A stretch of DNA of 64,000 nt from DASUAS01 sp963841415 (GCA_963841415.1 CAWJCN010000002.1:1-64000), one strand, 5' to 3'. Shown: positions 1-7,008, counted from the first letter of the stretch. A program made the numbers and translations. The notes: a model not told the origin generated them from the sequence alone.

Positions 1-96
1 CTCGCCCTCGTGCTCGGGCGCACCGCCGGTGACGACGGCCAGCGCCATTCGCTCGACGACGTCGTCGAGGCCTTCGGGCGCGCGCGGAGAGCGTGA
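1..96 (+). CDS. 3' end of an unidentified gene, possibly an antitoxin
   Basis: Only the last 31 codons are in the window, ending in TGA at 94-96. The tail contains RHSLDDVVEAFG followed by a basic end. The protein cannot be identified from this much. Its position just upstream of a RelE-like gene on the same strand makes an antitoxin a reasonable guess, no more. Its stop codon overlaps the GTG of the first repeat-encoded small ORF (GTGA at 93-96). Confidence 0.45.
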   Translation, partial: LALVLGRTAGDDGQRHSLDDVVEAFGRARRA

Positions 97-303
97 GCGA
101 GCCGGGCGTCCTCGAGAAGGGCGGGCCGGCGAGTAGCGAACGCCCGATGGAGGAGGCGTGAGCGTGAGCGAGCCGGGCGTCCTCGAGAAGGGCGGGCCGG
201 CGAGTAGCGAACGCCCGATGGAGGAGGCGTGAGCGTGAGCGAGCCGGGCGTCCTCGAGAAGGGCGGGCCGGCGAGTAGCGAACGCCCGATGGAGGAGGCG
301 TGA
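91..303 (+). repeat. 71-bp tandem repeat, three copies, each encoding a small ORF
   Basis: Three essentially identical 71-bp units start at 91, 162 and 233. Each unit is an exact small ORF that starts with GTG, encodes SEPGVLEKGGPASSERPMEEA after the start and stops at TGA: 93-161, 164-232 and 235-303. Copies 2 and 3 can also start in the same frame at 158 and 229, overlapping the preceding stop as GTGA. Each unit ends with the strong Shine-Dalgarno GGAGGAGG. The first start overlaps the stop of the upstream gene, and the last stop lies one base before the GTG of the RelE-like gene. The array therefore fills a gene junction without breaking a chain of closely spaced stop/start pairs. Whether the peptides are made is unknown. 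Confidence 0.85.
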
Positions 304-304
304 G

Positions 305-814
305 GTGGCCGGCGTCGCCCTGACCGACCCCGCGCTCGACGACCTCCGCCGGGCGGGTCCGGTGGCCGCCGCCCTGTTGCTCGGGCGGCTCCGGGTGCTC
401 GAGGCCGAGCCCGAGACCGGCGCGCCGCTGGCCGACGACCGCACCGGGTTCCGCGTCCTCGACGCCCTCGACGGTGACGCACGAGTCCTCTACGGGATCG
501 GCGCCGACGGCGTGACCGTGCACGCGGTGTGGGTCGACGGCGTGCGCTCCGACGGCGAGGTCTACGCCGAGGCGCTGGCGCGGGTGCGCGCCGCCGACCC
601 GTCCGAGCAGGTGGCGCTGGCGCGGTCGGTGCAGCGGCTTGCTCGCCTCACCGGCGTACGGCCGGTGGCGACCGAACGGCTGCGCGCGCCCGTCCCCGAC
701 TGGCTCGCCGACGCGCTGGTGCGCGAGGGCGGCCTGACGCGCCTCGCCATCGCCGCGATGGACGCGACCACGGCGTTCGACACGTGGAGCGAACTCCAAG
801 CGCGCAAAAGGTAG
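305..814 (+). CDS. RelE/ParE-like hypothetical protein
   Basis: A 169-residue soluble protein with GTG start, preceded by GGAGGAGG in the last repeat copy. The first about 95 residues resemble the RelE/ParE toxin fold: an N-terminal LTDPALDDLRR helix, a second helix ending in RLRVLEAEPETG, then short beta strands TGFRVLDALDGDARVLY and VTVHAVWV. The remaining about 75 residues are an extra Ala/Arg-rich helical domain not typical of a 90-residue RelE. The partial gene upstream could be its antitoxin. The stop codon lies inside a bidirectional hairpin terminator. The toxin assignment is by fold impression only; a non-toxic RelE-like domain protein is equally possible. Confidence 0.5.
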   Translation: MAGVALTDPALDDLRRAGPVAAALLLGRLRVLEAEPETGAPLADDRTGFRVLDALDGDARVLYGIGADGVTVHAVWVDGVRSDGEVYAEALARVRAADPSEQVALARSVQRLARLTGVRPVATERLRAPVPDWLADALVREGGLTRLAIAAMDATTAFDTWSELQARKR

Positions 815-853
815 CGACGTGTCTCAGATGTGAAACAGATCGCTACCTTTTTT
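806..853. terminator. bidirectional terminator between RelE-like gene and rplL
   Basis: AAAAGGTAGCGA at 806-817 pairs with TCGCTACCTTTTTT at 840-853. The A-rich and T-rich flanks make an intrinsic terminator in both directions for two convergent genes. The RelE-like stop codon (812-814) is inside the left arm. Confidence 0.85.
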
Positions 854-885
854 GCGGTGCGAGGGCGGGCGCGAGCCCGCGCCGA

Positions 886-1281
886 CTACTTGAGGGTGAC
901 GGTGGCGCCGGCCTCTTCCAGCTGCGCCTTCGCCTTCTCGGCGTCTTCCTTGGAGGCCTTCTCGAGCACGGGCTTGGGAGCGCCGTCGACGAGGTCCTTG
1001 GCCTCCTTCAGACCGAGGCCGGCGACGATCGCCCGGACCTCCTTGATGACCTGGATCTTCTTGTCGCCGGCCGCCTCGAGGATGACGTCGAACTCGTCCT
1101 GCTCCTCGGCGCCCGCAGCCGCGGCGTCGCCGCCCCCTGCCGCCGGGGCCGCGGCGACCGCGACGGGAGCGGCGGCGGTCACACCGAACTCCTCTTCGAA
1201 CGCCTTCAGGAACTCGTTGAGCTCGAGGACGGTCATGTTCTTGAAGACGTCCAGCAGCTCGGGAGTCGTCATGGTTGCCAT
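886..1281 (-). CDS. rplL: 50S ribosomal protein L7/L12
   Basis: A 131-residue L7/L12. It has an N-terminal dimerisation region (TTPELLDVFKNMTVLELNEF), an Ala/Gly hinge (about residues 45-65) and the conserved C-terminal factor-binding domain (KIQVIKEVRAIVAGLGLKEA, KDLVDGAPKPV). It forms the ribosomal stalk that recruits translation GTPases. The start is taken at 1281 (MATMTTPELL); a second in-frame ATG lies three codons later. It follows rplJ with a 4-base gap. It is the last minus-strand gene here: rpoB, which usually follows, is replaced by a convergent plus-strand gene. Confidence 0.97.
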   Translation of the reverse strand: MATMTTPELLDVFKNMTVLELNEFLKAFEEEFGVTAAAPVAVAAAPAAGGGDAAAAGAEEQDEFDVILEAAGDKKIQVIKEVRAIVAGLGLKEAKDLVDGAPKPVLEKASKEDAEKAKAQLEEAGATVTLK

Positions 1282-1285
1282 GGGA

Positions 1286-1897
1286 TTACTCGCTTTCGGT
1301 TTCTTCGGACTCGGATTCGGTTGATTCGGGCGCGGACTCCGGCTCCGCATCGGCGACGGGCGCGGGTGCTGCTTCGCCACCGGCCACGCGCTGGTCGATC
1401 AGCGCCTGCACGCCGTAGGCGAAGTTGCGGGTGAACGCCTGGAACAACCCGGCGGCCCGGGTGAGGGGCTGCTGGAACAGGCCCGCGATCTGCGTGAGCA
1501 TCACCTCACGCGACGGCAGGTCGGCCAACGCCTCGATGTCACCGGTGGTCACGACCCGCTCGCCGAGCAGGCCGCCCTTCACGGTCAGCGCCGGGTTGCT
1601 CTTCCCGAAGTCGCGCAGCGCCTTGGCCGCGGCAGCGGCGTCGCCGTACACGAACGCGATCGCCACCGGGCCCTCGAAGAGGTCGGTGATCTCCTCGAGA
1701 CCACGACCCTCGATCGCCCGCCGGGCCAACGTGTTCTTGAACACCTTGTACTGAGTGCCGGTCGGCCGCAGGGACGCCCGCAGGTCGGCCAGCTCCTGCA
1801 CGGTCAGACCCCGGTACTCGGTGAGCACGGCGGCGTCGGACTCGTCCAGCTTGGTGCGGATCTCGTCGACGACCGCGACCTTCTCGGGTCTCGCCAT
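1286..1897 (-). CDS. rplJ: 50S ribosomal protein L10
   Basis: A 203-residue L10. The N-terminal domain carries the typical LTEYRGLTVQELADLRASLR and FKNTLARRAIEG segments that bind 23S rRNA; the C-terminal helix anchors L7/L12 dimers. A Glu/Ser-rich acidic tail of about 35 residues extends beyond the usual end, as in many actinobacteria. It lies directly upstream of rplL and downstream of a structured leader (1898-2056), consistent with autoregulation by the L10(L12) complex, which is known for the family but inferred here. Confidence 0.96.
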   Translation of the reverse strand: MARPEKVAVVDEIRTKLDESDAAVLTEYRGLTVQELADLRASLRPTGTQYKVFKNTLARRAIEGRGLEEITDLFEGPVAIAFVYGDAAAAAKALRDFGKSNPALTVKGGLLGERVVTTGDIEALADLPSREVMLTQIAGLFQQPLTRAAGLFQAFTRNFAYGVQALIDQRVAGGEAAPAPVADAEPESAPESTESESEETESE

Positions 1898-2056
1898 CAG
1901 TTCGCCTCTCGCAGATGAACAGGGACGTCGCCGCAGACACGCGGGACGTCCCGATGAGCGAGAGCGCCTCGTCCGGCGGGCCCACCGCGAACGGTGGCGC
2001 CCATTACCTCGAAGAGACCGGAGGTCTGTGGCTTCAGATGTGGAACGAGAACTGTA
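1898..2056 (-). promoter_or_regulatory. putative L10 leader upstream of rplJ
   Basis: The 159-base gap between rplA and rplJ is much longer than other gaps in the operon. On the minus strand it contains a hairpin with GAAG/CTTC and GACC-TCC-GGTC pairing (2011-2035), then GGTAATGGGCG and a second hairpin GGGCGCCACC/GGTGGGCCC (1978-2002). This arrangement and position match ribosomal-protein L10 leaders, where L10 binding controls rplJL expression. No covariance search was run. Confidence 0.5.
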
Positions 2057-2776
2057 CTACGAGGCCGTCGCGGCGTGCTCGTCGGCGTGAGTCACGCCCG
2101 GATCGACCTTCACGCCCGGGCCCATCGTCGAGCTCGTGGACACGGACCTCAGGTAGCGCCCCTTGGCCGACGCCGGCTTCGCCCGCAACAGCTCGTCGAG
2201 CACCGCGTGATAGTTCTCCACGAGCGCCAGGGTGTCGAAGCTGGCCTTGCCGATCGGTACGTGCACGTTGCCGTACCGGTCGGTGCGGTACTCGACCTTC
2301 CCGGCCTTGAACTCCGCCACCGTCTTGCCGACGTCGTTGGTCACCGTGCCCGTCTTCGGGTTCGGCATCAGGCCACGCGGGCCGAGCGTACGGCCGAGCT
2401 TGCCCACCTGACCCATGAGGTCGGGGGTGGCGATGGCGACGTCGAAGTCGAGCATCCCGCCCTCCACCTGCGCGATCAGGTCGTCGGACCCCACGAAGTC
2501 GGCCCCGGCGTCCTGCGCCTCGCGCGCCGCGTCGCCCTGGGCGAACACCGCCACCCGAGCGCTCTTGCCAGTGCCGTTCGGCAGCGACACCGTGCCGCGG
2601 ATCATCTGGTCGGCCTTGCGGGGGTCGACCCCGAGCCGGAAGGCAGCTTCGACGCTCTCGTCGAAGTTGCGGGTGGCCATGCCCTTCACCAATTCCAGGG
2701 CCTCGGCCGGCGAGAACAGCTGCTCGCGGTCGTAGCGGCGCTGCGCGTCGACGGTCTTCTTGCCGGGCTTGCTCAT
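2057..2776 (-). CDS. rplA: 50S ribosomal protein L1
   Basis: A 239-residue L1. Conserved blocks include the N-terminal VDAQRRYDREQLFSPAEAL region, FDESVEAAFRLGVDPRKADQ, the signature GRTLGPRGLMPNPKTGTV and the C-terminal LDELLRAKPASAKGRYLRSV. It forms the mobile L1 stalk at the ribosomal E site and often represses its own mRNA. The start is ATG 2776 preceded by a GGAGAGCG ribosome binding site; the frame is open further upstream but without homology. It is separated from rplK by 100 bases. Confidence 0.97.
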   Translation of the reverse strand: MSKPGKKTVDAQRRYDREQLFSPAEALELVKGMATRNFDESVEAAFRLGVDPRKADQMIRGTVSLPNGTGKSARVAVFAQGDAAREAQDAGADFVGSDDLIAQVEGGMLDFDVAIATPDLMGQVGKLGRTLGPRGLMPNPKTGTVTNDVGKTVAEFKAGKVEYRTDRYGNVHVPIGKASFDTLALVENYHAVLDELLRAKPASAKGRYLRSVSTSSTMGPGVKVDPGVTHADEHAATAS

Positions 2777-2876
2777 GGGTTCGCTCTCCTTGACGGGGCT
2801 CCCTCGGTGGGTCCCGGTTCCGCCGGCGAGGTCCTCCGGCGGGGGCAGTGCTCGTTGCGTGGGGGCCGGCTCGGCC

Positions 2877-3305
2877 TCAGCCGGAGATCTCGATCCCCAT
2901 CGACCGGGCGGTGCCGGCCACCTGGGCGATGGCACCGTCGAGGTCGATGGCGTTGAGGTCGGGCATCTTCGTCTCGGCGATCTGCCGCACCTGCGCCGCA
3001 CTGACCTTCCCGGCCGTGTCGGTGCGCGGGTTCGACGCGCCCTTCTCGATGCCCGCGGCCTGGCGCAACAGGAACGGGGTGGGCGGCGTCTTGGTGACGA
3101 AGGTGAACGAGCGGTCCTCGAAGATCGAGATCTCCGCCGGGATCACCATGCCGCGCTGGTTCTCGGTCGCCGCGTTGTACGCCTTGCAGAAGTCCATGAT
3201 GTTGATGCCGTGCGGACCGAGCGCGGTACCCACCGGCGGCGCCGGGGTCGCCTGGCCCGCCGGGATCTGGATCTTCACGATCGCCGCGAGCTTCTTCTTC
3301 GCCAT
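2877..3305 (-). CDS. rplK: 50S ribosomal protein L11
   Basis: A 142-residue L11 of standard length. Seen are the N-terminal KIQIPAGQATPAPPVGTALG proline-rich segment (binding site region of thiopeptides), GINIMDFCKAYN, and the RNA-binding domain ending in IAQVAGTARSMGIEISG. It forms the GTPase-associated centre with 23S rRNA. It follows nusG after 135 bases containing a palindromic repeat, so it may have its own start of transcription. Confidence 0.97.
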   Translation of the reverse strand: MAKKKLAAIVKIQIPAGQATPAPPVGTALGPHGINIMDFCKAYNAATENQRGMVIPAEISIFEDRSFTFVTKTPPTPFLLRQAAGIEKGASNPRTDTAGKVSAAQVRQIAETKMPDLNAIDLDGAIAQVAGTARSMGIEISG

Positions 3306-3323
3306 CTCATTCGCTCCTTCGTT

Positions 3324-3346
3324 GCGGCGCAGGGTACCTGCGCCGC
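3324..3346. repeat. palindromic repeat (GGGTACC-core family) in the nusG-rplK gap
   Basis: A perfect 10-bp palindrome GCGGCGCAGG-GTA-CCTGCGCCGC is flanked by TTCGCTC-type and CTCGCTCGCT sequences, like the elements at 6139, 19033, 46640 and 46797. The rest of the 3306-3440 gap holds no recognised gene. Confidence 0.75.
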
Positions 3347-3440
3347 GGCCACTCAGTCGCCGGCGAGCTTCTCGCTCGCTCCGCTCGCTCGTGCGCCGCT
3401 TCCGCCGGGCGTTCCGGGGTCGGGCGGGCCGGGCGCGTTC

Positions 3441-4199
3441 CTACAGCTTGGCCACCTGGCCGAGCTCGAGCTCCACCGGGGTTTCCCGGCCGAAGATGTT
3501 CACCAGCACGGTGAGCTTCGAGCGGGCGACGTCGATGTCGGAGATCACGCCGTTGAAGTCGGCGAACGGTCCGGTGGTGACCCGCACCTGCTCGCCCACC
3601 TCGAAGTCGAGGCGCGGGCGCGCCTTCTTCTCGGTCCCGACCGCTTCGGTCTCACCAGTGCCGAGGACGCCCTCGACCTCTTTCCGCGACAGCGGTGTGG
3701 GCCGCGCGCCGTTGCCGACGAACCCGGTCACACCCGGCGTGTTGCGCACCACGTACCAGGAGTCGTCGTCGAGCGCCATGCGCACGTAGAGGTACCCGGG
3801 GAAGAGCTTCTTCTGGGCGACGACCTTGCGCCCACCCTTGAACTCGATGACGTCCTCCATCGGGATGACGACCTCGAAGATCTGCTCCTCGACGTTCATC
3901 GACTTCACCCGGCTGGCGAGGTTCTGCTTCACCTTGTTCTCGTAGCCGGCGTAGGTGTGCACCACGAACCAGTCGCCCGGCCGCTCGTAGGGGCTCGGCT
4001 CGCGCGGCGCCACGACCTCCTCGTCGTCGAGGACGTCGAGCAGCTCGGCGTCGGCGAGGTCACCGGGCTCGGTGATCTCGACGATCTCGTCGACCTCCTC
4101 GATCTCTTCGGCGGAGTCGCCTTCCATCGCGTCGACGGCCTCGACGGTGTTCTCGTCGAGCGCGTTCTCGTCGGGAGCTTCGGTGTCAGTGTCAGTCAT
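3441..4199 (-). CDS. nusG: transcription termination/antitermination protein NusG
   Basis: A 252-residue NusG. The first about 75 residues are a strongly acidic, low-complexity extension (Asp/Glu-rich), common in actinobacterial NusG. The NGN domain follows from WFVVHTYAGYENKVKQNL through KLFPGYLYVRM and VRNTPGVTGFVG, and the C-terminal KOW domain is seen at GEQVRVTTGPFADFNGVISD. It binds RNA polymerase and couples it with Rho or ribosomes. The start at 4199 gives MTDTDTEAP; an upstream extension in the same frame overlaps secE and is rejected. The gap to secE is 8 bases. Confidence 0.96.
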   Translation of the reverse strand: MTDTDTEAPDENALDENTVEAVDAMEGDSAEEIEEVDEIVEITEPGDLADAELLDVLDDEEVVAPREPSPYERPGDWFVVHTYAGYENKVKQNLASRVKSMNVEEQIFEVVIPMEDVIEFKGGRKVVAQKKLFPGYLYVRMALDDDSWYVVRNTPGVTGFVGNGARPTPLSRKEVEGVLGTGETEAVGTEKKARPRLDFEVGEQVRVTTGPFADFNGVISDIDVARSKLTVLVNIFGRETPVELELGQVAKL

Positions 4200-4207
4200 C
4201 GGATCAC

Positions 4208-4504
4208 TCAATCGAAGAGGAACAGCACGAACTTGGCGGACCCGTAGTCGAACAGGAAGATCAGCGTGCCCATCACGATGACCGCGATCAGCACGATGAT
4301 CGTCGAGTTGGTGACTTCCTTCTTGCCGGGCCACGCGACCTTGCGCAGCTCGCCCTGCACCTCACCGAGGTATTGGCGCGGCCCGATCTTCTCCCGCTTG
4401 GGTGCAGCTGACGGGGGGCGACGCTTCTCGCCGGGTGCGCGCGCGGCAGGCTTGTCGGTGCCCTGCTTCGCCATCATGCGCTTGGTCTGTCGGTTCATCG
4501 CCAC
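4208..4504 (-). CDS. secE: preprotein translocase subunit SecE
   Basis: A 98-residue SecE with a basic cytoplasmic N-terminus of about 55 residues, the conserved amphipathic segment YLGEVQGELRKVAWPGKKEV, and one transmembrane helix (TIIVLIAVIVMGTLIFLF). It clamps SecY in the translocon. GTG at 4504 or ATG at 4498 could be the start. It lies between tRNA-Trp and nusG, the standard actinobacterial order. Confidence 0.95.
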   Translation of the reverse strand: MAMNRQTKRMMAKQGTDKPAARAPGEKRRPPSAAPKREKIGPRQYLGEVQGELRKVAWPGKKEVTNSTIIVLIAVIVMGTLIFLFDYGSAKFVLFLFD

Positions 4505-4550
4505 GGCGTGGCCATCCTCAGTGTTCAGTGGGTCAAGTCGTCGTTCGCTG

Positions 4551-4623
4551 CAGGGCAGGAGGGACTCGAACCCCCAACCGCCGGTTTTGGAGACCGGTGC
4601 TCTACCAATTGAGCTACTGCCCT
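4551..4623 (-). tRNA. tRNA-Trp (CCA anticodon)
   Basis: Cloverleaf: acceptor AGGGCAG/CTGCCCT, anticodon stem CCGGT/ACCGG with loop CTCCAAA (anticodon CCA), T arm GGGGG-TTCGAGT-CCCTC, discriminator G as expected for tryptophan. CCA is not encoded. A TATCCT -10-like hexamer lies upstream at 4650-4655 on the minus strand. Confidence 0.97.
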
Positions 4624-4811
4624 CCGGGCGCGGTCGGGCCGGAGGGCAAAGGATAGCAGTGGCCCCGGGAGGGGTCCGAGGCGGCGGCGGGCCGCTGGGC
4701 TCAGAAGGGCGGGAGCGCGGCCGTCGTGACGGGGCCGCTGATCACGGTCCTACGAGACCTGGGGACGACGTGCGATTCCCCGCTGCTCGCCGCGACGACT
4801 TCGGGAACGGG

Positions 4812-5180
4812 TCAGCTGGTGACGGGAGTGGCCCGGCGGCGGGCCCGGTGCACGATCATGACGGTCGCCGCGGTACCGGCCGCGACGGCGGCACCACCGA
4901 TCGCGCCCGCGTAGGCGAGGCGGCGGCCGTTGAGGATGGCCCGGCGCGCCTCACGCTCACCGGCTTCCTCGAGCGCGGCCAGCGTCTGGGCGAGCAGTCC
5001 CGGCGCGGGTTCGAGGTAGCGGATGCGCAGGAGCTGGAGGCCGCGCAACATCTTCCGGTAGCGCGCCAGCTCGGCCTGGCAGCGGAGGCACGCGTCGATG
5101 TGCCGTTGCACCGACAGCTCGACCGCGGCGCCACCTTCGACCGCTTCGGGGAGGATCCGAGCGATCTCGTCACACTGCAC
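4812..5180 (-). CDS. putative zinc-finger anti-sigma factor, membrane-anchored
   Basis: About 122 residues starting at GTG 5180 (VQCDEIARILPEAVEG); a longer start at 5201 is possible. The N-terminal part has the ZAS-type motif HIDACLRC (H-x3-C-x2-C) with an additional Cys near the start. A single transmembrane helix follows (LAYAGAIGGAAVAAGTAATVMIV) with a short basic tail. It overlaps the end of the ECF sigma gene by 11 bases, so the pair is translationally coupled. By analogy it would hold the sigma factor at the membrane. The stimulus is unknown. Confidence 0.8.
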   Translation of the reverse strand: MQCDEIARILPEAVEGGAAVELSVQRHIDACLRCQAELARYRKMLRGLQLLRIRYLEPAPGLLAQTLAALEEAGEREARRAILNGRRLAYAGAIGGAAVAAGTAATVMIVHRARRRATPVTS

Positions 5181-5778
5181 GGTCGTGCCTCCTCGCCTCA
5201 TCGGGCGCCTCGTCGTAGAGGAGGTCGCGGAGACGCTTGCGGCCCCGGTGGAGACGCACCTTCGCGGCCGACACCGAGATCCCGAGCTCGTCGGCGATCT
5301 CCTCGTGCGACAGCCCGTAGACGTCCTTCAGCACCACTAGCACGCGAAGCTTCGGCGGCAGGTGTTCGAGGGCACCCGCCAGCCGTGCGAGGGTCGCCGA
5401 CTGCTCCGCGGACTCCTCCGGCTGGGCTTCGATGCGGGTCTCCACCGGCTCCTCGAGCAGCGCGTCGAGGGCGTCGACGCGGTGGCGACGACGCCGCTTC
5501 ACGGTGGTGTAGGCGGTGTTCGCGGTGATGCGGTAGAGCCACGTGGTGAATTGCGCGTCACCACGGAAGCCCTTGAGACCCTTCCAGGCCCGGAGGTAGG
5601 TCTCCTGCACCACGTCGCGAGCGTCCTCCTCGTGGGCCGTGAGACGCATCGCGAGCGTGTACGTGTCGACGTAGGTCCGGCGGACCAACTCGTCGAAGGC
5701 CGGGCGGTCACCATCGCGGGCGGCGGCGACCAGCCGGTCGAGCTCGTTCTGCTCCCTCGGCAGTTCGTTGGTGGTCAT
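5170..5778 (-). CDS. ECF-type RNA polymerase sigma factor
   Basis: A 202-residue sigma-70 family protein of the extracytoplasmic function class. Region 2 is seen at ARDGDRPAFDELVRRTY through DVVQETYLRAWKGLKGF and FTTWLYRITANTAYTTVKRR. Region 4 runs from LEHLPPKLRVLVVLKDVYGL with the helix-turn-helix LSHEEIADELGISVSAAKVR. A Glu-rich linker of about 30 residues joins them. It is followed by an overlapping anti-sigma factor. The pair sits between rpmG and tRNA-Trp, interrupting an otherwise housekeeping region. Confidence 0.93.
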   Translation of the reverse strand: MTTNELPREQNELDRLVAAARDGDRPAFDELVRRTYVDTYTLAMRLTAHEEDARDVVQETYLRAWKGLKGFRGDAQFTTWLYRITANTAYTTVKRRRRHRVDALDALLEEPVETRIEAQPEESAEQSATLARLAGALEHLPPKLRVLVVLKDVYGLSHEEIADELGISVSAAKVRLHRGRKRLRDLLYDEAPDEARRHDRAV

Positions 5779-5853
5779 GTGTGACTCACCGGGGCCGCAC
5801 GGGGTTACCCCCGGTCGGGAGGGGCCGAAGGACGGTGGCCGAGCGGGGCCCGG

Positions 5854-6015
5854 TCAGCGGGTCTCCTTGTGGAGGGTGTGACGGCGGTCGAAGCGGCAGT
5901 ACTTCTTCATCTCGATCCGCTCGCGGTCGTTCGTCTTGTTCTTGATGGTGATGTAGTTACGGCGCTTGCACTCTTCGCACGCCAGGGTCACCTTGACCCG
6001 CTTGTCGCTCGCCAT
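5854..6015 (-). CDS. rpmG: 50S ribosomal protein L33
   Basis: A 53-residue L33 of normal length: MASDKRVKVTLACEECKRR, NYITIKNKTNDRERIEMKKY and a C-terminal CRFDRRHTLHKETR. It keeps CEEC and one downstream Cys; the fourth zinc-ligand position is Asp (CRFD), so it is an incomplete zinc-ribbon variant. It is encoded just upstream (in transcription) of the sigma gene and downstream of tRNA-Met, as in many actinobacteria. Confidence 0.95.
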   Translation of the reverse strand: MASDKRVKVTLACEECKRRNYITIKNKTNDRERIEMKKYCRFDRRHTLHKETR

Positions 6016-6043
6016 TCCGATTCGCTCCTGAACTTGCCGGTGG

Positions 6044-6117
6044 TAGCGGTGGCGGGACTCGAACCCGCGACGCCGCGATTATGAGCCGCGTGCTCTGACC
6101 AACTGAGCTACACCGCC
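6044..6117 (-). tRNA. tRNA-Met (CAT anticodon)
   Basis: Acceptor GGCGGTG/CACCGCT, anticodon loop CTCATAA (CAT), T arm GCGGG-TTCGAGT-CCCGC, discriminator A followed by an encoded CCA (6041-6043). The first base pair is a G-T wobble and the body looks like an elongator rather than an initiator tRNA. Confidence 0.94.
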
Positions 6118-6138
6118 TAGCTAATTGCTTCGCTCGCT

Positions 6139-6161
6139 GCGCCGCAGGATACCTGCGGCGC
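6139..6161. repeat. palindromic repeat between tRNA-Met and tRNA-Thr
   Basis: A perfect palindrome GCGCCGCAGG-ATA-CCTGCGGCGC, flanked by TTCGCTCGCT on the left and GGACGCTCGCT on the right. It belongs to the same family as those at 19033, 46640 and 46797. Confidence 0.8.
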
Positions 6162-6180
6162 GGACGCTCGCTCTGCTGTG

Positions 6181-6253
6181 AGCCCCCTTACGGACTTGAA
6201 CCGTAGACCCCTTCCTTACCATGGAAGTGCTCTGCCGACTGAGCTAAGGGGGC
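6181..6253 (-). tRNA. tRNA-Thr (GGT anticodon)
   Basis: Acceptor GCCCCCT/AGGGGGC, anticodon stem CTTCC/GGAAG with loop ATGGTAA (GGT), T arm TACGG-TTCAAGT-CCGTA, discriminator T. CCA is not encoded. A TATCCT -10-like box lies upstream at 6264-6269 on the minus strand. Confidence 0.96.
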
Positions 6254-6288
6254 GGAGCGGAACAGGATAGCAACGCAGGCCCCCGCGC

Positions 6289-6294
6289 TACCTT
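6289..6294 (+). promoter_or_regulatory. -10 box of a leaderless promoter for the GNAT gene
   Basis: TACCTT lies six bases before GTG 6301, so the start codon would be the 5' end of the transcript. The same spacing recurs at proC, rex, hemB and the SAM hydrolase gene. Inferred from sequence only. Confidence 0.5.
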
Positions 6295-6300
6295 GCCGGG

Positions 6301-6798
6301 GTGGAGACGAAGGTCGTGATCCGGACGGCGGAGCGGCGGGACGCCGAGGGCATCCGCACCGTCTACAACCACTACGTCTCCGAGTCGACGACCCTGTTCG
6401 ACATGGTCCCCCGCACCCTCGACGAACAGGTGCAGTGGATCGACGAGCACTCCGGCGGCCATCCCGCGGTCGTGGCCGAGGTCGACGGCATGATCATCGG
6501 CTTCGGCTCGCTCTCCACCTTCCGGGCCCGGCCCGCGTACGCCACGACCGTCGAGGACTCGGTGTACCTGCTCAGCGGCCACCAGGGCCGCGGGATCGGC
6601 CGTCGCCTCCTCGACGAGCTGCTCCGCCTGGCCTCGGCGCACGGGTTCCATTCCGTGATCGCCCGCATCACCGGCGAGAACGACGCCTCGATCGCGCTCC
6701 ACGCGGCGTGCGGCTTCGAGATCGTGGGCACCGAGCGCGAGGTGGGCCGGAAGTTCGGGCAGTGGCTCGACGTGGTCGAGATGCAGAGGATGCTCTGA
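6301..6798 (+). CDS. GNAT family N-acetyltransferase (phosphinothricin-type)
   Basis: A 165-residue GNAT protein. It contains IRTAERRDAEGIRTVYNHYV at the N-terminus, the acetyl-CoA pyrophosphate loop GHQGRGIGRRLLDEL (Q/RxxGxG/A motif), and the C-terminal ENDASIALHAACGFEIVGTE typical of the phosphinothricin/methionine-sulfone acetyltransferase subgroup. It would acetylate a small amino acid-like or antibiotic substrate, not determinable here. The start is GTG 6301 with a likely leaderless promoter. It stands alone between convergent tRNA genes. Confidence 0.88.
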   Translation: METKVVIRTAERRDAEGIRTVYNHYVSESTTLFDMVPRTLDEQVQWIDEHSGGHPAVVAEVDGMIIGFGSLSTFRARPAYATTVEDSVYLLSGHQGRGIGRRLLDELLRLASAHGFHSVIARITGENDASIALHAACGFEIVGTEREVGRKFGQWLDVVEMQRML

Positions 6799-6860
6799 CG
6801 TGCCCGCCCGTTGACGAGAAGCGCCCGCCGGTGCGGCGAGCGACGAAGACTGAGGCGGAG

Positions 6861-6941
6861 TGGGCCGGGTTGGATTCGAACCAACGTAGCTTTCGCAGCA
6901 GGTTTACAGCCTGCCCCCTTTGTCCACTCGGGTACCGACCC
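6861..6941 (-). tRNA. tRNA-Tyr (GTA anticodon)
   Basis: Acceptor GGGTCGG/CCGGCCC, anticodon stem GCAGG/CCTGC with loop CTGTAAA (GTA), long class II variable arm, T arm TTGG-TTCGAAT-CCAA, discriminator A. A TACTCT -10-like box lies at 6952-6957 on the minus strand, overlapping a TAGAGT on the plus strand that could serve yajQ. Confidence 0.96.
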
Positions 6942-7008
6942 GGGGCCGCGTAGAGTATCAGGCCGCCCGTTCACCGCTCCCAGGCAAAAGACCCTCCGGA
7001 GACGAGCC

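Noticed and set aside
91..303. CRISPR array
   Set aside because: Units are contiguous and identical with no variable spacers; the same holds for the arrays at 40811 and 63805.
529..1434. A 301-codon plus-strand frame running through the terminator and antisense to rplL
   Set aside because: It crosses a strong bidirectional terminator and is composed of low-complexity Arg/Gly sequence over a clear ribosomal gene.
3306..3440. A small coupled ORF in the nusG-rplK gap like those in the nuo operon
   Set aside because: A frame is open up to a TGA one base before the rplK ATG, but it has no ATG, GTG, TTG or CTG start after nusG, so it does not fit the relay pattern.
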